A stretch of 64,000 bases of DNA from Haematococcus lacustris (lineage: Eukaryota > Chlorophyta > Chlorophyceae > Chlamydomonadales > Haematococcaceae), in the NCBI GenBank assembly GCA_030144725.1, contig JASKMD010000017.1:7119722-7183721 (forward strand), given 5' to 3'. Below, piece by piece: positions 1 to 10,087 of this stretch; the first letter of the stretch is position 1, and each line of letters begins with the position of its first letter. The position numbers and the translations under genes are program-made. The notes beneath the pieces were generated by a model. That model was not told the origin of the DNA, ran no database searches, and was given only the letters and a program-made list of their open reading frames with translations.

Positions 1-1
1 G

Positions 2-1285
2 GGCAGCACCCTGACCACCCTGAGCCTGCACCAGCACTCGGACACGCCCATGTCTGAAATTCAAATCCCAGCATCACTCGCAGAGTCACACATCCTGGCC
101 GCCTCACTTATTGAGACCCAGCCCGCTTCGCTCATGGATACGGGGCTGCTGCTGCAGGAGGGGGGGGTGCCAGGGGAGGGGGGCCAGGGTGCTGGCGCAG
201 GGCCCTGGGGCATGGGTCAGGGGGCCATGGGTGTCTGGCCGCCTGCCCTCACCGCTGACGGGGGCCAGGTAGCAGTGGACCACGAGGAGCAGGAGGTGGT
301 GGAGGAGGGGCAAGTGGGATCTCAGGGTCAGGAGGGGCAAGGGCAGAGGGCTGTGCAGCAGCAGCAACAGCAGCCGCCGCCGCAGCAGCAGCAGCAGCAG
401 GAGGGGCCCTTGCCTGCCTGGGTGCTCAGGGCGGACCAGGAGCAGCAGGGGGAGGCGTTCGCGGCTGGGATGACGACAGCAGGGGAAGGGGCGCGTGACC
501 GGGCAGTCAGTGTGCTAGCAGCAGCAGCTGACACAGCCACAGGCAGGGGTCAACACCCCCAGCAGCACCGTGGGCTGAGGAGCCCTGCAGCCAGCAGCAG
601 CCCTGCCGCCCTGCCCTTCCCGCTCAAGGTGTGCTCCCAGCTGGCAGCAGCGGGCCTGCGCCTGCTGGCCTTCGCCTGTGAGGCCGGCTGGCCCTGCTCC
701 CTGACCCTGGTGCTGGACCTGCTCACCACCCTGCCGCTGGCGCCGCCCCAGCATGCCGCTTCAGCTGTGCACGCTGCCGGCCAGTGTGCTGCCTCACTGG
801 AGGAGTCCACTGGGCTGCTGCCCTTCTCCCCGCCTGCGGTGTTCTACAGCAGCGTGGACAGCAGTGGCCTCACCCCGCTGCTGCGAGCCACCTCCGCCGC
901 CAGCTTCCCAGCGGTGCAGGCCCTGTTACGCTGGGCTGCGGCCAAGGGGGTGGTGCTGGACTTGGCTCGCCGCACTACCGCCACTGCCACCCTCACCATG
1001 GCCACGCTGCCCTCACCTGCTCCCCCTAGCACTGTCCAGCTGGCTGAGGGCAGCACCGCCCTGCACCTCGCGGCAATGGTGTGTGGGGCGGATGACGGCA
1101 GGGTGGCGCGCCTGCTGCTGCATGCGGTGCCTGAGGCTCCGGTGCTGTGGTTTGTGGCCCGCTCATGTCAGGGGCGGTGCCCGGCTGAGCTGGCCCAGGA
1201 GCAAGGCTTGCATGCGCTCAACAGGCATGCACGCAAGCTGGTGAGGGGCCTGTGGCAGAGGTGTAGCAGCCCAACAGCTGCTTGA
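2..1285 (+). CDS. Ankyrin-repeat-like protein, C-terminal part (5' end outside window)
   Basis: The reading frame is already open at base 2 and runs to a TGA at 1283-1285, so the ATG at 50 need not be the real start. The first half is low complexity: Gly-rich, Glu-rich, then glutamine runs near 355-405. The last 200 residues look folded. They contain two ankyrin-like segments, GLTPLLRATSAASFPAVQALL and EGSTALHLAAMVCGADDGRV, each followed by a hydrophobic helix. Ankyrin repeats are protein-protein binding modules, so no enzymatic role can be read. C-terminal ankyrin repeats also occur in plant and algal SBP-box transcription factors, but no SBP domain lies in this window, so that link is speculation. 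This is probably the last exon. Confidence 0.55.
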   Translation, partial: GSTLTTLSLHQHSDTPMSEIQIPASLAESHILAASLIETQPASLMDTGLLLQEGGVPGEGGQGAGAGPWGMGQGAMGVWPPALTADGGQVAVDHEEQEVVEEGQVGSQGQEGQGQRAVQQQQQQPPPQQQQQQEGPLPAWVLRADQEQQGEAFAAGMTTAGEGARDRAVSVLAAAADTATGRGQHPQQHRGLRSPAASSSPAALPFPLKVCSQLAAAGLRLLAFACEAGWPCSLTLVLDLLTTLPLAPPQHAASAVHAAGQCAASLEESTGLLPFSPPAVFYSSVDSSGLTPLLRATSAASFPAVQALLRWAAAKGVVLDLARRTTATATLTMATLPSPAPPSTVQLAEGSTALHLAAMVCGADDGRVARLLLHAVPEAPVLWFVARSCQGRCPAELAQEQGLHALNRHARKLVRGLWQRCSSPTAA

Positions 1286-1320
1286 CACTCTTACAGCTGC
1301 CAGCTGATGCGCTGTCAGCT

Positions 1321-1370
1321 GCCTACCTACCCACCTACCTACTCTACCTACCTACCTACTCTACCTAGGT
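1321..1370. repeat. CTAC tetranucleotide microsatellite
   Basis: CTAC/CTACC units interrupted by CTACTCTAC, just 3' of the ankyrin-like ORF. Confidence 0.85.
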
Positions 1371-1434
1371 GCCAGCGCCCAGCTGCTTTACCTACTCTTT
1401 GGGCTGCTGCTGAAGGAGATGGCTCCCTCGTCTT

Positions 1435-1480
1435 GTGGCTACTGAATTCCCTCTGTAGTCATAGGGAATTCAGTAGCCAC
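1435..1480. repeat. Perfect 18-bp inverted repeat (hairpin)
   Basis: The arm GTGGCTACTGAATTCCCT (1435-1452) is repeated exactly in reverse complement at 1463-1480, with a 10-base loop. It lies in non-coding sequence 3' of the ankyrin-like ORF. It could be a 3'-UTR hairpin or the relic of a short foldback element. Confidence 0.85.
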
Positions 1481-1555
1481 TTCCCTAAAATGGCTATTGA
1501 ACTCCCTATGAAATGCCTAAAAGTCTCTCTGTCCACCAGTCAAGGCTGCAGCTGA

Positions 1556-2887
1556 TGGTTACCTTGCGGAGATGGTTGTTGAGCAATAGGGCAGGGGCCA
1601 AACTAGCCGTTTAGAGGTGTTTGCACAGCTTGGTGAACCGAGCATGACACTATTACAGCGTAGGGGCGTGGCAGTATGGGTGAGAGGGTGGTGAGCATGA
1701 TCTTGCTGCAGAGAAAGAGTGTGCTGCAGAAGAATCGAGAGTTACCTCAGTCGAGCTGGCCTCTCTGAACTCTGTGCATCATAGTCCTGCACTGATCACT
1801 TGCTTGTGTTTGGCAGGAAGCTCCAGGCCACCCAGGAACATGCCCTGTGTGTCAGGCAGCTGCCATGAGGTGTGGGAAAGAGGTGGAAGGGTGTGCTAGG
1901 GTAGGACTCCCAGGAGCTAGCCACACAGTTGACTGGCAGCACGGCAGGTCATGCCCCTGCCTAGCATTGAGCACGGGGTGCAGAAGAGTTGTTGCAGAGG
2001 AGCATCTTGCAGTGGAGTGTGCAAGCTGACAGCAGACCTGGTGAGGGGAGGGGCCTATACATCAGCATGGTGGCTCGCGTCTAACCATGGCACACAGTGT
2101 CTGAGCAGGGCTGTGTGATGCAGCATGCTTGCAAAGGGGTTTGTGGCTACCCAAGAGGGTCTGTACCTTGGTGGGTATCATGGGCAATGGCCTGGACGTC
2201 CTTGATGCTGCCTTGCCTGCTTCCCCTTCACTGCCTGCGCTGCACCTCCTTGCTGTGTCGCTCTTGTGTTCCTGCATAGCGTTGTGGCCGGGATGTGTGT
2301 ATCTCGTAAGTAGGAGTTTAAATAGCTTAGTGCTTCATATGGTCCTTGGTGGTCTCTTGCTCATCGCACGCCACTGAGACGCCTTAGGCCCCAGCCTGGT
2401 GTGGCATCTTGCAGAACTTGGCAGAACTTACATGGTGGGTTGACTAATGAAGCAATACCCGGTGCAGTATACCTTCTACCCAGCTGCGCCTCAGCCGTTG
2501 CGAGTTGTTTGTTGCTGCATTGCATGCGCATCTAGCTTTATAGCGCTCTATAGCCACTCCGGTCCCTGGCTGTTGCAGTCAGCCGACCCCAACTAACAGA
2601 AAATGACAGGAAACCGACCCCTGGTAATCAAAACGACGCCGCGTCTCAGCCACGTGGATTCTATTTATGTTTGGCTCATCACTGGATAGAGGACTCCGCC
2701 AGCTATGCGGTGCAGCTTGTATCATTAAATACTGTGCACTGTGCTGAGTGCTATGGCGGCTCAAATCTTGACATTCAAACTCATGCCAGTTTTGCTCATG
2801 CGGGCCTCGTCGCGAGAGACCGCCGCGACCGACGTGGCCCAGGAGCACCTGCACACAGTGAGGAACAATCGCCGCAGTCAAAATGAT
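1556..2887. other. Non-coding stretch, nothing recognised
   Basis: Only short ORFs without codon-use support are present on either strand. The base composition is less GC-biased than the flanking genes. I see no RNA gene or mobile-element ends. Confidence 0.5.
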
Positions 2888-3634
2888 TCACATGGCACGC
2901 CAAACCGATGTAAAGACGCCCCTCCACCCATGCTCGGAAACATGCAAGGCTGCTGCGATGCTTGACCCCTTCGTGAGCAGTACTGTTGGCCTGGCCACTC
3001 TGTAATGCATCACAAGGTGTGTAGCCATTGCTATGTTACCTTGCTCGACATGTTGGGTCCGATCCCTCCCGCCTGCCCGCCGTTTGCGTGTCGAGCTCGT
3101 GTCCAGCTCCGCTTTGGCCCCCTGCTGCTCAGATGGAGGGGATAGGGAGGCACTAGCACCAGCTGCCACCTGCTGCCAGGGGGGGGCTGCAGGAGGGGTG
3201 GGCAGCCCAGGGGCGGCACCAGCACCAGCTGCCAGCTCCTGCCAGGGGGGGGCAGCAGGAGGGGTGGGCAGCCCAGGGGCGGCACCAGCACCAGCTGCCA
3301 GCTGCTGCCAGGGGGGGGCAGCAGGAGGGGTGGGCAGCCCAGGGGCGGCACCAGCACCAGCTGCCAGCTGCTGCCAGGGGGGGGCAGCAGGAGGGGTGGG
3401 CAGCCCAGGGGCGGCACCAGCACCAGCTGCCAGCTCCTGCCAGGGGGGGGCAGCAGGAGGGGTGGGAAGCCCAGGGGCACCTGCACCTGCCTCCTGCTCA
3501 TCCCCATGCAGGCCGGCCAATGTGCTGCAAATGTGGGCCGCTTGGGCAGTGCCGATAGCCAGCCCTTGGTGAGTTGAACAGGGCTTGGGGCTGAGCACGC
3601 CGCCGTCCCTGGACCATTGGTCTAGGATGTACAA
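2888..3634 (-). CDS. Hypothetical Pro/Ala-rich repeat ORF
   Basis: This is a 248-codon frame on the minus strand. It contains five 22-residue repeats of the type WQELAAGAGAAPGLPTPPAA, flanked by ordinary-looking sequence on both sides: HQGLAIGTAQAAHICSTLAG before and STRKRRAGGRDRTQHVEQGN after. The repeats come from a 66-bp minisatellite, whose length divisible by three keeps every frame open, so the ORF length alone is weak evidence. The flanks could be exons of a minus-strand gene. I recognise no family and assign no function. Confidence 0.25.
   Translation of the reverse strand: MYILDQWSRDGGVLSPKPCSTHQGLAIGTAQAAHICSTLAGLHGDEQEAGAGAPGLPTPPAAPPWQELAAGAGAAPGLPTPPAAPPWQQLAAGAGAAPGLPTPPAAPPWQQLAAGAGAAPGLPTPPAAPPWQELAAGAGAAPGLPTPPAAPPWQQVAAGASASLSPPSEQQGAKAELDTSSTRKRRAGGRDRTQHVEQGNIAMATHLVMHYRVARPTVLLTKGSSIAAALHVSEHGWRGVFTSVWRAM
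3150..3480. repeat. 66-bp minisatellite, about 5 copies
   Basis: The 66-bp unit carries GCCAGGGGGGGGCAGCAGG. Copies are nearly identical, differing mainly at CTCCTGCC/CTGCTGCC. Open in several frames because 66 is divisible by 3. Confidence 0.9.
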
Positions 3635-4060
3635 GGGGTGGGAGGGTGGGCTTGGGGCTGGGAGGGTGTTGTATGGGGTGGGAGGGCGGGCTGGGGTTGA
3701 GAGTGGGTGGGAGGGCGGGGCTGGGGGTTGGAGGGGGTGGGAGGGGGTGGGAGGGGGTGGGGCTGGGGCTGGGAGGGGGTGGGAGGGGGTGGGAGGTGGG
3801 AGGTGGGAGGTGGGAGGGGGGGGAGGGGGTGTGAGGGGCTGGGAGGGGGTGGGAGGGGGTGTGAGGGGCTGGGAGGGGGTGGGAGGGGTGGGGCTGGGGG
3901 TGGGAGGGCGGGGCTGGGGCTGGAAGGGGGTGGGAGGGGGTGGGAGGGCGGGGCTGGGGGAGGGAGGGGGTGTGAGGGCGGGGCTGGGGCTGGGAGGGGG
4001 TGGGAGGGGGTGGGAGGGGGTGGGGCTGGGGCTGGAAGGGGGTGGGGTTGCCAGGGGGTG
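3634..4060. repeat. G-rich GGGAGGGGGTG array
   Basis: Irregular repeats of GGGAGGGGGTG mixed with GGGGCTGGGGCT. Runs of three or more G recur every few bases on the + strand, so G-quadruplex formation is plausible. No coding gene is credible here. Confidence 0.85.
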
Positions 4061-4306
4061 GTCCGGTTGGGCTAGTCAGCACTGCAAGGCAAAGTTAGGT
4101 TACGCCAATGTATGTTCCCACAAGCTTACTCAATAAAATGACGTGCTTTCTTCTCCAACAGCTGTGTTGTTGAGTTAGGAACAAAGTTACAGAGCCACAA
4201 TCTGGATATTCAATGTGGTCAGCTCACAACATGCCAGTTTGTGGAAGGGGGTCGCTTTTCTGCGTGACTGGCTAGAGAGGAACGCACATTCTCCGCGTTT
4301 GTTGCA

Positions 4307-6827
4307 ATGTCGCTCAGTAACTTGCCCCACGACGGTCTTCCGACGCCGCCTGCACCAATGAAAGGCTCGTCGAGCAAGCCTGGCGGGCTGAACATTGATT
4401 GTACTTCCTGCTCGATAGCAGGCGCAGCTCAGTCATTGGTGCCGCTACTCACCACTAGAACAATCGATTGTGAGCAGCTGAGGTGTGTCCGCGATCGCTT
4501 GCGCCGGCATGGCCTCACTCGCAAGAGGTAACGCGCCGCTTGCCAGGAGACGCGCAGTAATTCGCAGCTGCCGATGCGATAAACGCTAATGAAAACGGTG
4601 CAGTATTGAGAGAGTACTTGCATGAAGATTACCAACCCCATGTTGGGACATCCTGAGTTGCAGACTTGGGTCGATGAGCTTGCCATGAACATGCGGGTCG
4701 ATGGGCTGCTCACGATGTGCCATTTTTGGCTAGCCTGTATGCCAGTATGTCACTATAATGCCCTACGACCAAGGCTGTAACAGAGCACTTGTGTATTTTC
4801 ACACAACCGTGTATTTCCACGGGAAACCCAAGTTGCTAGAAAAGGCCACCGCCCGTCGCATTGCGCATCGCGTGATGGCTAAGAAGAAGCGGAAGGGTAG
4901 CGACAAGAAACATAAAGGTTCGTGTCCAGCCGACTGTGGGCTGCGTGAGTTACGCGCTGTGAGATAACCCGTCGCTCCTGTTGGTTCCATCGCAGCGTCT
5001 CGTTCCGCTCAAGGCAAGCAACGACAGGATCGTCGGGATGGCTGGACCACGCGTCGACGTCAGGTGACGGCCCCGCCTTATGTGTCCCCGCACTGTTTGT
5101 GTTGACCTCGCCTTGTGTCTTGTCCTGTCAAAATGGCAACCTCGCTTGGCTGCAGGTCATCAAGGTCCCCGAGGGCGCAGTGCTGCGCGGCTGCAAGAAG
5201 ACCAGGCGCAAGCTGCGGGAGCACCTCCGGCTGCGGGCTGAAATCCGAGCTCCCAGCTCCGCTTCATCGCTTCCTTGTTTGTATTGCGCATTTTTCTCAC
5301 CTGCCTGGTGGGCTACCCTACCCCGGGAAGTGCCAGCGCCCCTCAGCCTCCAGCCGTGCAGCCCCCCCAACCCCCTGATGCTCCCCCCCTACCCCCCCTA
5401 CCCCCACGGGCCCCTGCCCAACCTGCCCCTGCCCAGCCTGCCAGCATGGAGTGTGACACTGACTCTGACTCCGAGTCGGATTGTGACTCTGAGCCAGAGC
5501 CACAGTTTGACTCGGAGTCCGAGTCAGAGCCTGAGCCAGTCACGCAACCCCCCCAAAGGCGCTGCAGCGCCCGCCTGGCAGCCCTTGCACCCGCAGCACC
5601 CACTGGCCCTCCCTTGCCCCTTGATTGCGAGGACTCCCTGATGCTCAGGCAGCTGAAAGACTTCTGCATGTTCTTCGCCAACCCAAACTTCAAGACATGC
5701 TACAACCAGCTGCAGCGGCGCCTTGTGCGCAACCGCCACCCCATGCTCATGGCAGCCTTTGAGGACCCAGCAACCAGGCAAGCACATCACCGTCACCCTG
5801 GCCACCTGGGATGCGGTGTGGGAGGTGTACTTGGACCCCAAGTGGGCACGGCAGCGGCTGAGGCTGTACGGAGCCCAGGACCGGGCGCTGGAGCAGTTCT
5901 TCAACAAGGTGAGGGTGGGTGGGTAGGTAGGGAGGGTAAGGGACTGAGAGGTGGTGGGTAGGGCACGAAACGAAAGAGTACTTGATTGTGCCATGCCTAA
6001 CCTGGTGTCACCATATCAGCCACCATGTGTGTGCCTTGTGTGCATGGCTGCAGCTGGAGGAGGAGATGGCTGAGCTGTCCATGGATCGCCACAATCATGC
6101 CAAGCAGCTGGTGGTCTTCTTTGGTGCAGCTACCATTGGCACTGGGGGTGGGTGGGGTGCTGACGCGGTGTTGCGTGCCTGCCGCAAGGTGGTGTGCAGG
6201 CCCAGGGGCACAGACCAACTGCGGGGCAGGGTGGTGCTCGTGGATGAGCACCGCACCAGCCGGGTCAGCTCAGCAGTGAATGGCAAGCAGCCCTGTGAGG
6301 AGGAGCTGGACAAACTCAGTGCCACAAGGCCTGCAGGCTGGAAGCCCCCAGCAGGGCAGGTGGATGAGCGCCTGGTGCACCCAGCCTGGAGCCAGGAGCG
6401 TGGCCAGCCAGTGCGGGGTCTGGTGTGGTGCCCCGTAGTGGCCCCCCGCAAGCCCCCACAGGCCCCACGCAGCAGCCAGGCAGCCACACAGCCAGCAGCC
6501 TCAGAGCTAGGGCCAAGCACTCCCCCTCCAGCCAAGCGCAGCAAGCCAGCAGCTGAGCCCACCAAGGGCAAGGGCAAGGGCAAGGCTGCCAAGGCAAAGC
6601 CAGCACCACAGCCAGGCAGGTGGCTGGACAGGGACTGCAATGCAGCATTGAACATGCAGCGCATTGGGGAGAGCAGGTGGCGGCCGCTGGAGCTGTGCTA
6701 CTGGCCAGACCAGGGAGCTCTGCCAGCCAAGGGCAAGGAGTACCCTGGCCTGGGCTACAAGCGGTTGCAAGACAAGCACCCCAAGGCCCAGGAGCAGCAG
6801 CAGCAGCAGCCTGCTGAGGCACAGTAA
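4307..6827 (+). CDS. Fanzor/TnpB-like RNA-guided nuclease-family protein, with one frame break
   Basis: Fanzors are eukaryotic relatives of TnpB, RuvC-fold nucleases that use a guide RNA. The C-terminal exon (6054-6827) carries the family landmarks in order: QLVVFFGAATIG, VVLVDEHRTSRVSS (RuvC-II Glu plus the TS of the ribbon region), VRGLVWCP, then RWLDRDCNAALNM (RuvC-III, like the TnpB DRDxNAAxN signature). Tentative exons are 4307-4527, 4615-4744, 4833-4917, 4996-5063, 5156-5280, 5337-5908 and 6054-6827; phases close at each junction. The model gives about 658 residues. A basic MAKKKRKGSDKK stretch (from 4875) resembles a nuclear localisation signal. An acidic D/E/S region (5446-5540) precedes the core. 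Within 5337-5908 the frame shifts by +1 near 5770-5785. The usual zinc-ribbon cysteine pairs are largely missing and I could not identify the RuvC-I Asp. It is either a decaying copy or a divergent family. Confidence 0.6.
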
Positions 6828-7641
6828 TGTGTGCCCCCTTTGTTGAGCTGTCATCAGCTTACAATTAGTGCATGTTTTGTCATGCCAACTCTACACATCG
6901 CCCTCGTGGTCAGGCAATATTGTAGGTGGTAGGCGGGCTCATGTGCCATGTGCACTGGGTTTACTCCACACAGCCCAATAACACTGTTTGAGTCGGATCT
7001 AGTTAGTGGCTGCTAGTGGCTGCTAGTGGAACCTAGTAGGTACTTCTGATCCGGCTCAAATGGAGGCCCTAGTGAGGGACAAGAGGGCTGTTGCAGACTT
7101 GTCCAGATAATGACGCCTGATGCTTTATAGGTGTGCCGATGCGGTGTAGTCATTCTTGTAAGGCGTGGTGAAAGCATATCTACGTATGACCCACAGCTCT
7201 GAGCTGGTCTGACGGGCTCATGACACCGATACAATGTCTGCTAGTAAGTCGCGACCAAACAATGGACCGCATTTACTAAATGTCAGGCTTTCAGACAGGC
7301 CACGTTTGCATTTCACTGCATCATGGTGACCAACAAACGCCCCAAACTACTCTCCACCCACCCAGCTTGTCTACAATGACGTGTGTTGCAACAGCCCGCT
7401 TGCTCGCCCCCCTCAATCAGCTGCATCATGTGTGACAAATCACATGCGCAATGGTGTGTTGGGCGTGATACCTTAGCGGTCGAGAAGGGTGTTCTAAACC
7501 ACGCTGCACCATGGGCAAGCAAAAAATAAAACCACCAGTTTAAGACTTGTTTCGGTAGCCGCTGCGTAACAGTTGCATGTGGCACAGGAGCAATCCTCAG
7601 GGCGAACGCATATAAGTGCACATCAATGTTGTAAGCGCGAC
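6828..7641. other. Spacer 3' of the Fanzor-like gene
   Basis: No credible coding sequence. It contains the hairpin at 6987-7060. In Fanzor and TnpB loci the guide RNA typically lies at or beyond the 3' end of the ORF, so this spacer is where one would look. Confidence 0.5.
6987..7060 (+). ncRNA. Stem-loop 3' of Fanzor-like ORF; candidate guide-RNA scaffold (speculative)
   Basis: TTTGAGTCGGATC (6987-6999) pairs with GATCCGGCTCAAA (7048-7060): 13 positions, with one G-U type pair. The 48-base loop holds a direct repeat of TAGTGGCTGC and two CTAG sites. The distance from the ORF stop is about 160 bases. The hairpin is seen directly; the RNA function is inference from where guide RNAs lie in related loci. 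Confidence 0.2.
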
Positions 7642-9357
7642 ATGTCAACAGACCAGGACGCGGAGGGCGAGCCCGAGGACGATGTCCAAGCCCCGTCCCC
7701 CCCAGCTTTCGCGAGTCTTGGGCATGCGGATGCTGACGACCTAGAGACACAGACCGCTAACCAGAAGATGCAAGCTCGTATTAAAGCCAGTGTAGCTAAG
7801 GACATCAAGTGAGTCCCTGCTGTAGGCCTCTGCTGCGTGTTCGTCAACACAGGTCTCCTGCCTCCCCTGCAGGAAAATGCTGTTGTCTTCAAAGGCCTAT
7901 GTCAAGCATCATACCCCCCCACCACACATCTCCCCGGCCAAGTTGTCAGCTTTGGCCGCACCACGCCCAGCACTCATGCATCCCGAGACACACCTTGCAT
8001 GTATGCTAAAGGACCCCATTGAATACGCTCGGCTCAAGACAGAGCAACTGAAGGCAACCCGCCAAAAGCAGGGTGAGATGTGTCATCAGCACCTTCCTCC
8101 TCTGCTTGGCGGGCAACAAGCACCAACGAAAAGGCAGGAACAGGCCCCCCCACAAGGAGTGGTGTCTTGCTTGTATGGAATCATGGGCCCACATGGCATC
8201 GCCGCCTCCCACCTACACTATTGCCTGACCCCTGTGACAGGGCTATAGCCTTGACTGGCATGGGACATGCATGTGTCATCCTCACCAGCTGGCAGCAGCC
8301 CATGCCCTTACGATACCGTTACTGCCACAGCCCTCGCACAAGCCCACCCCAAGAACAGCAACCTGCAACCAACTTGCGAGGTTGCGGATGCCATCATCGT
8401 CATCTTACAGCCCTGGCACAGCCAAAGCCTGAGGCGTTGACAGCTATTAGTCAGATGATCAGCTCAGCTATGTGATGTGCAGCAGGCAGGCAGGCAGGCA
8501 GGCAGGCACATGCACCAGGCTGACACCAGGCTAGCCGGCTGACCAGGCAGGTGCCAGTGCTGCTGGATCCAAGGTGGGCTAGGCTTAGGGTTGCATCATC
8601 CACAGTAGCCTCTGCACATGTGGTGGCACCTTTACCGCATGCTCACCAGGTCAGGCAGCGCACCAGCACCTTGGGCATGGACATTGAGTAGCTTCGGTGT
8701 GGCAACACTGTCATCCCAGCCCCCTGTTGTACTCAGTAGCTGGCCATCAACACAATCTCTGCTGCAGCTGCTGCGGCCAGTAATGATGATGATGATGATA
8801 GTGGTCCTTTATGCACTAGGGAGATGACCACGGTGATAGTGCGGTGGCACTCTGCAGATCAGGAGGCCCAGGAGGAAGCCAAGGCTGCAGCAGTGTTGCA
8901 GGAGCAGCTGCACGGCTTCCAGCTATGGCGGCAGCAGGTGGGTGGCACCATCATTCCAGCAGGCCAGGTCAACCTGCAGCGCTACTGTGCAGCCTTGGGG
9001 TATCTGGATAAGGGCAGAGGGACAGGGGCTGCCAAGCTGCACATGAGGTTACTCAGCGAGAGCCATGTGATGATGATGCTATTGATGATGACATGAGCTT
9101 CAGCTGGGGCTGAGCTCTTGATAGGCCAGGGCAGGTGCATTGCTGCAGGGCCAGGGCAGGCTGCAAATAATTACAGCTGTGACAGGCCTGCACCAGCCCC
9201 CCTTGCATGCTACTGGACGTGATGGGCTCGGCTTGCTTGATGGCATCGTGATGCCTGCCTGCCTGTCCCCCTGCCTGGCTGCCAGCCTGCCTGGCTGCCT
9301 GCCCCCTGTCTGCCTGCCTGGCTGCCTGGCTGCCTGCCTGCCTGCCTGCCTGCCTGG

Positions 9358-9388
<31 letters not shown>

Positions 9389-9589
9389 CTCTACACGCAG
9401 CGCAAGGAGTTGAAGGCCAGTATAGAGCAGGCCGCGGCCAAGGAGGACAAGCAGTACGGGGCCGCGCTGTCCAAGTACGTGGCCTACAAGGCGCAGACCG
9501 AGCTTGCAAGGTTCGCGCGCAAGCAAGAAGAGGCGCGGTCTCGGGCCGAGGCATTACACAACAAACTCACGACGCAACAGTTCCGTTGA
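7642..9589 (+). CDS. Small coiled-coil protein, four exons, unknown function
   Basis: Exons 7642-7808, 7873-8072, 8858-8937 and 9401-9589 join in phase through GT...AG borders (GTGAGT, GTGAGA, GTGGGT donors; GCAG acceptors) to give 211 residues. The N-terminus is acidic (MSTDQDAEGEPEDD). The middle has KAYVKHHTPPP and DPIEYARLKTEQLKATRQKQ. From about residue 125 the chain is Ala/Gln/Lys/Glu-rich and helical (DQEAQEEAKAAAVLQEQL, then RKELKASIEQAAAKEDKQYG), as expected for a coiled coil. The ATG at 7642 was preferred to an upstream in-frame one at 7573 because the acidic start looks native; either is possible. Introns 2 and 3 carry GCAG and CCTG tetranucleotide arrays. I do not recognise the family. 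Confidence 0.65.
8484..8508. repeat. GCAG microsatellite (intron 2 of coiled-coil gene)
   Basis: About six consecutive GCAG units. Confidence 0.9.
9249..9390. repeat. CCTG/GCTG tetranucleotide array (intron 3 of coiled-coil gene)
   Basis: Runs of CCTG with interspersed CTGG, ending 10 bases before the acceptor of exon 4. The array serves as the pyrimidine-rich tract of the 3' splice site. Confidence 0.9.
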
Positions 9590-10087
9590 CGGTGGCATGC
9601 AATGGCACTGGCAACGCGTAATAGGCACTGGCTGAAATCACAGCTGCGCAAGAATCAGCCCCCCCTCTGGCAGCTGCTGGCTTACAAACCTTGTTTAGTG
9701 GCCAGAGCATCAGGACCAAGTTAGTAGGGACTCACCAAGGCGCAAGCATCGCCTGCCAGCTCTATCCATGTTTGCTACTGTGCGTGTGTGGCTGTCACAA
9801 CAGTTTGGTTGTCTTTAGAGCCAATCCCACTGAAGCGACCGTCCCAATGTTTTTCTCCCAGCACACTGCACTGTACTGCATGGCACTGCAAAGCCAACAA
9901 ATTGATCTACCTAATAGAAAGCTGCGGCGGCGGTGTTTTGGTGACAGCCACCAAGCCCTGCCCAGGAAAGCCATGCAAAATTCGACTCATGCAAGATTCA
10001 GACGCAAGCATCGCACAGCTGACACCCGTACCCTGGGTTACACAAAAATGGCCTTGTTGTGATTGGCCCTGCAAACCCGGTACATAT
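9590..10087. other. Spacer / promoter region of the glycosyltransferase gene
   Basis: No independent gene is supported. A TACATATATG motif overlaps the proposed start at 10088. Confidence 0.4.

Noticed and set aside
2..1285. SBP-box transcription factor (copper regulator type)
   Set aside because: Ankyrin repeats alone do not establish it, and no SBP zinc-binding sequence is in the window.
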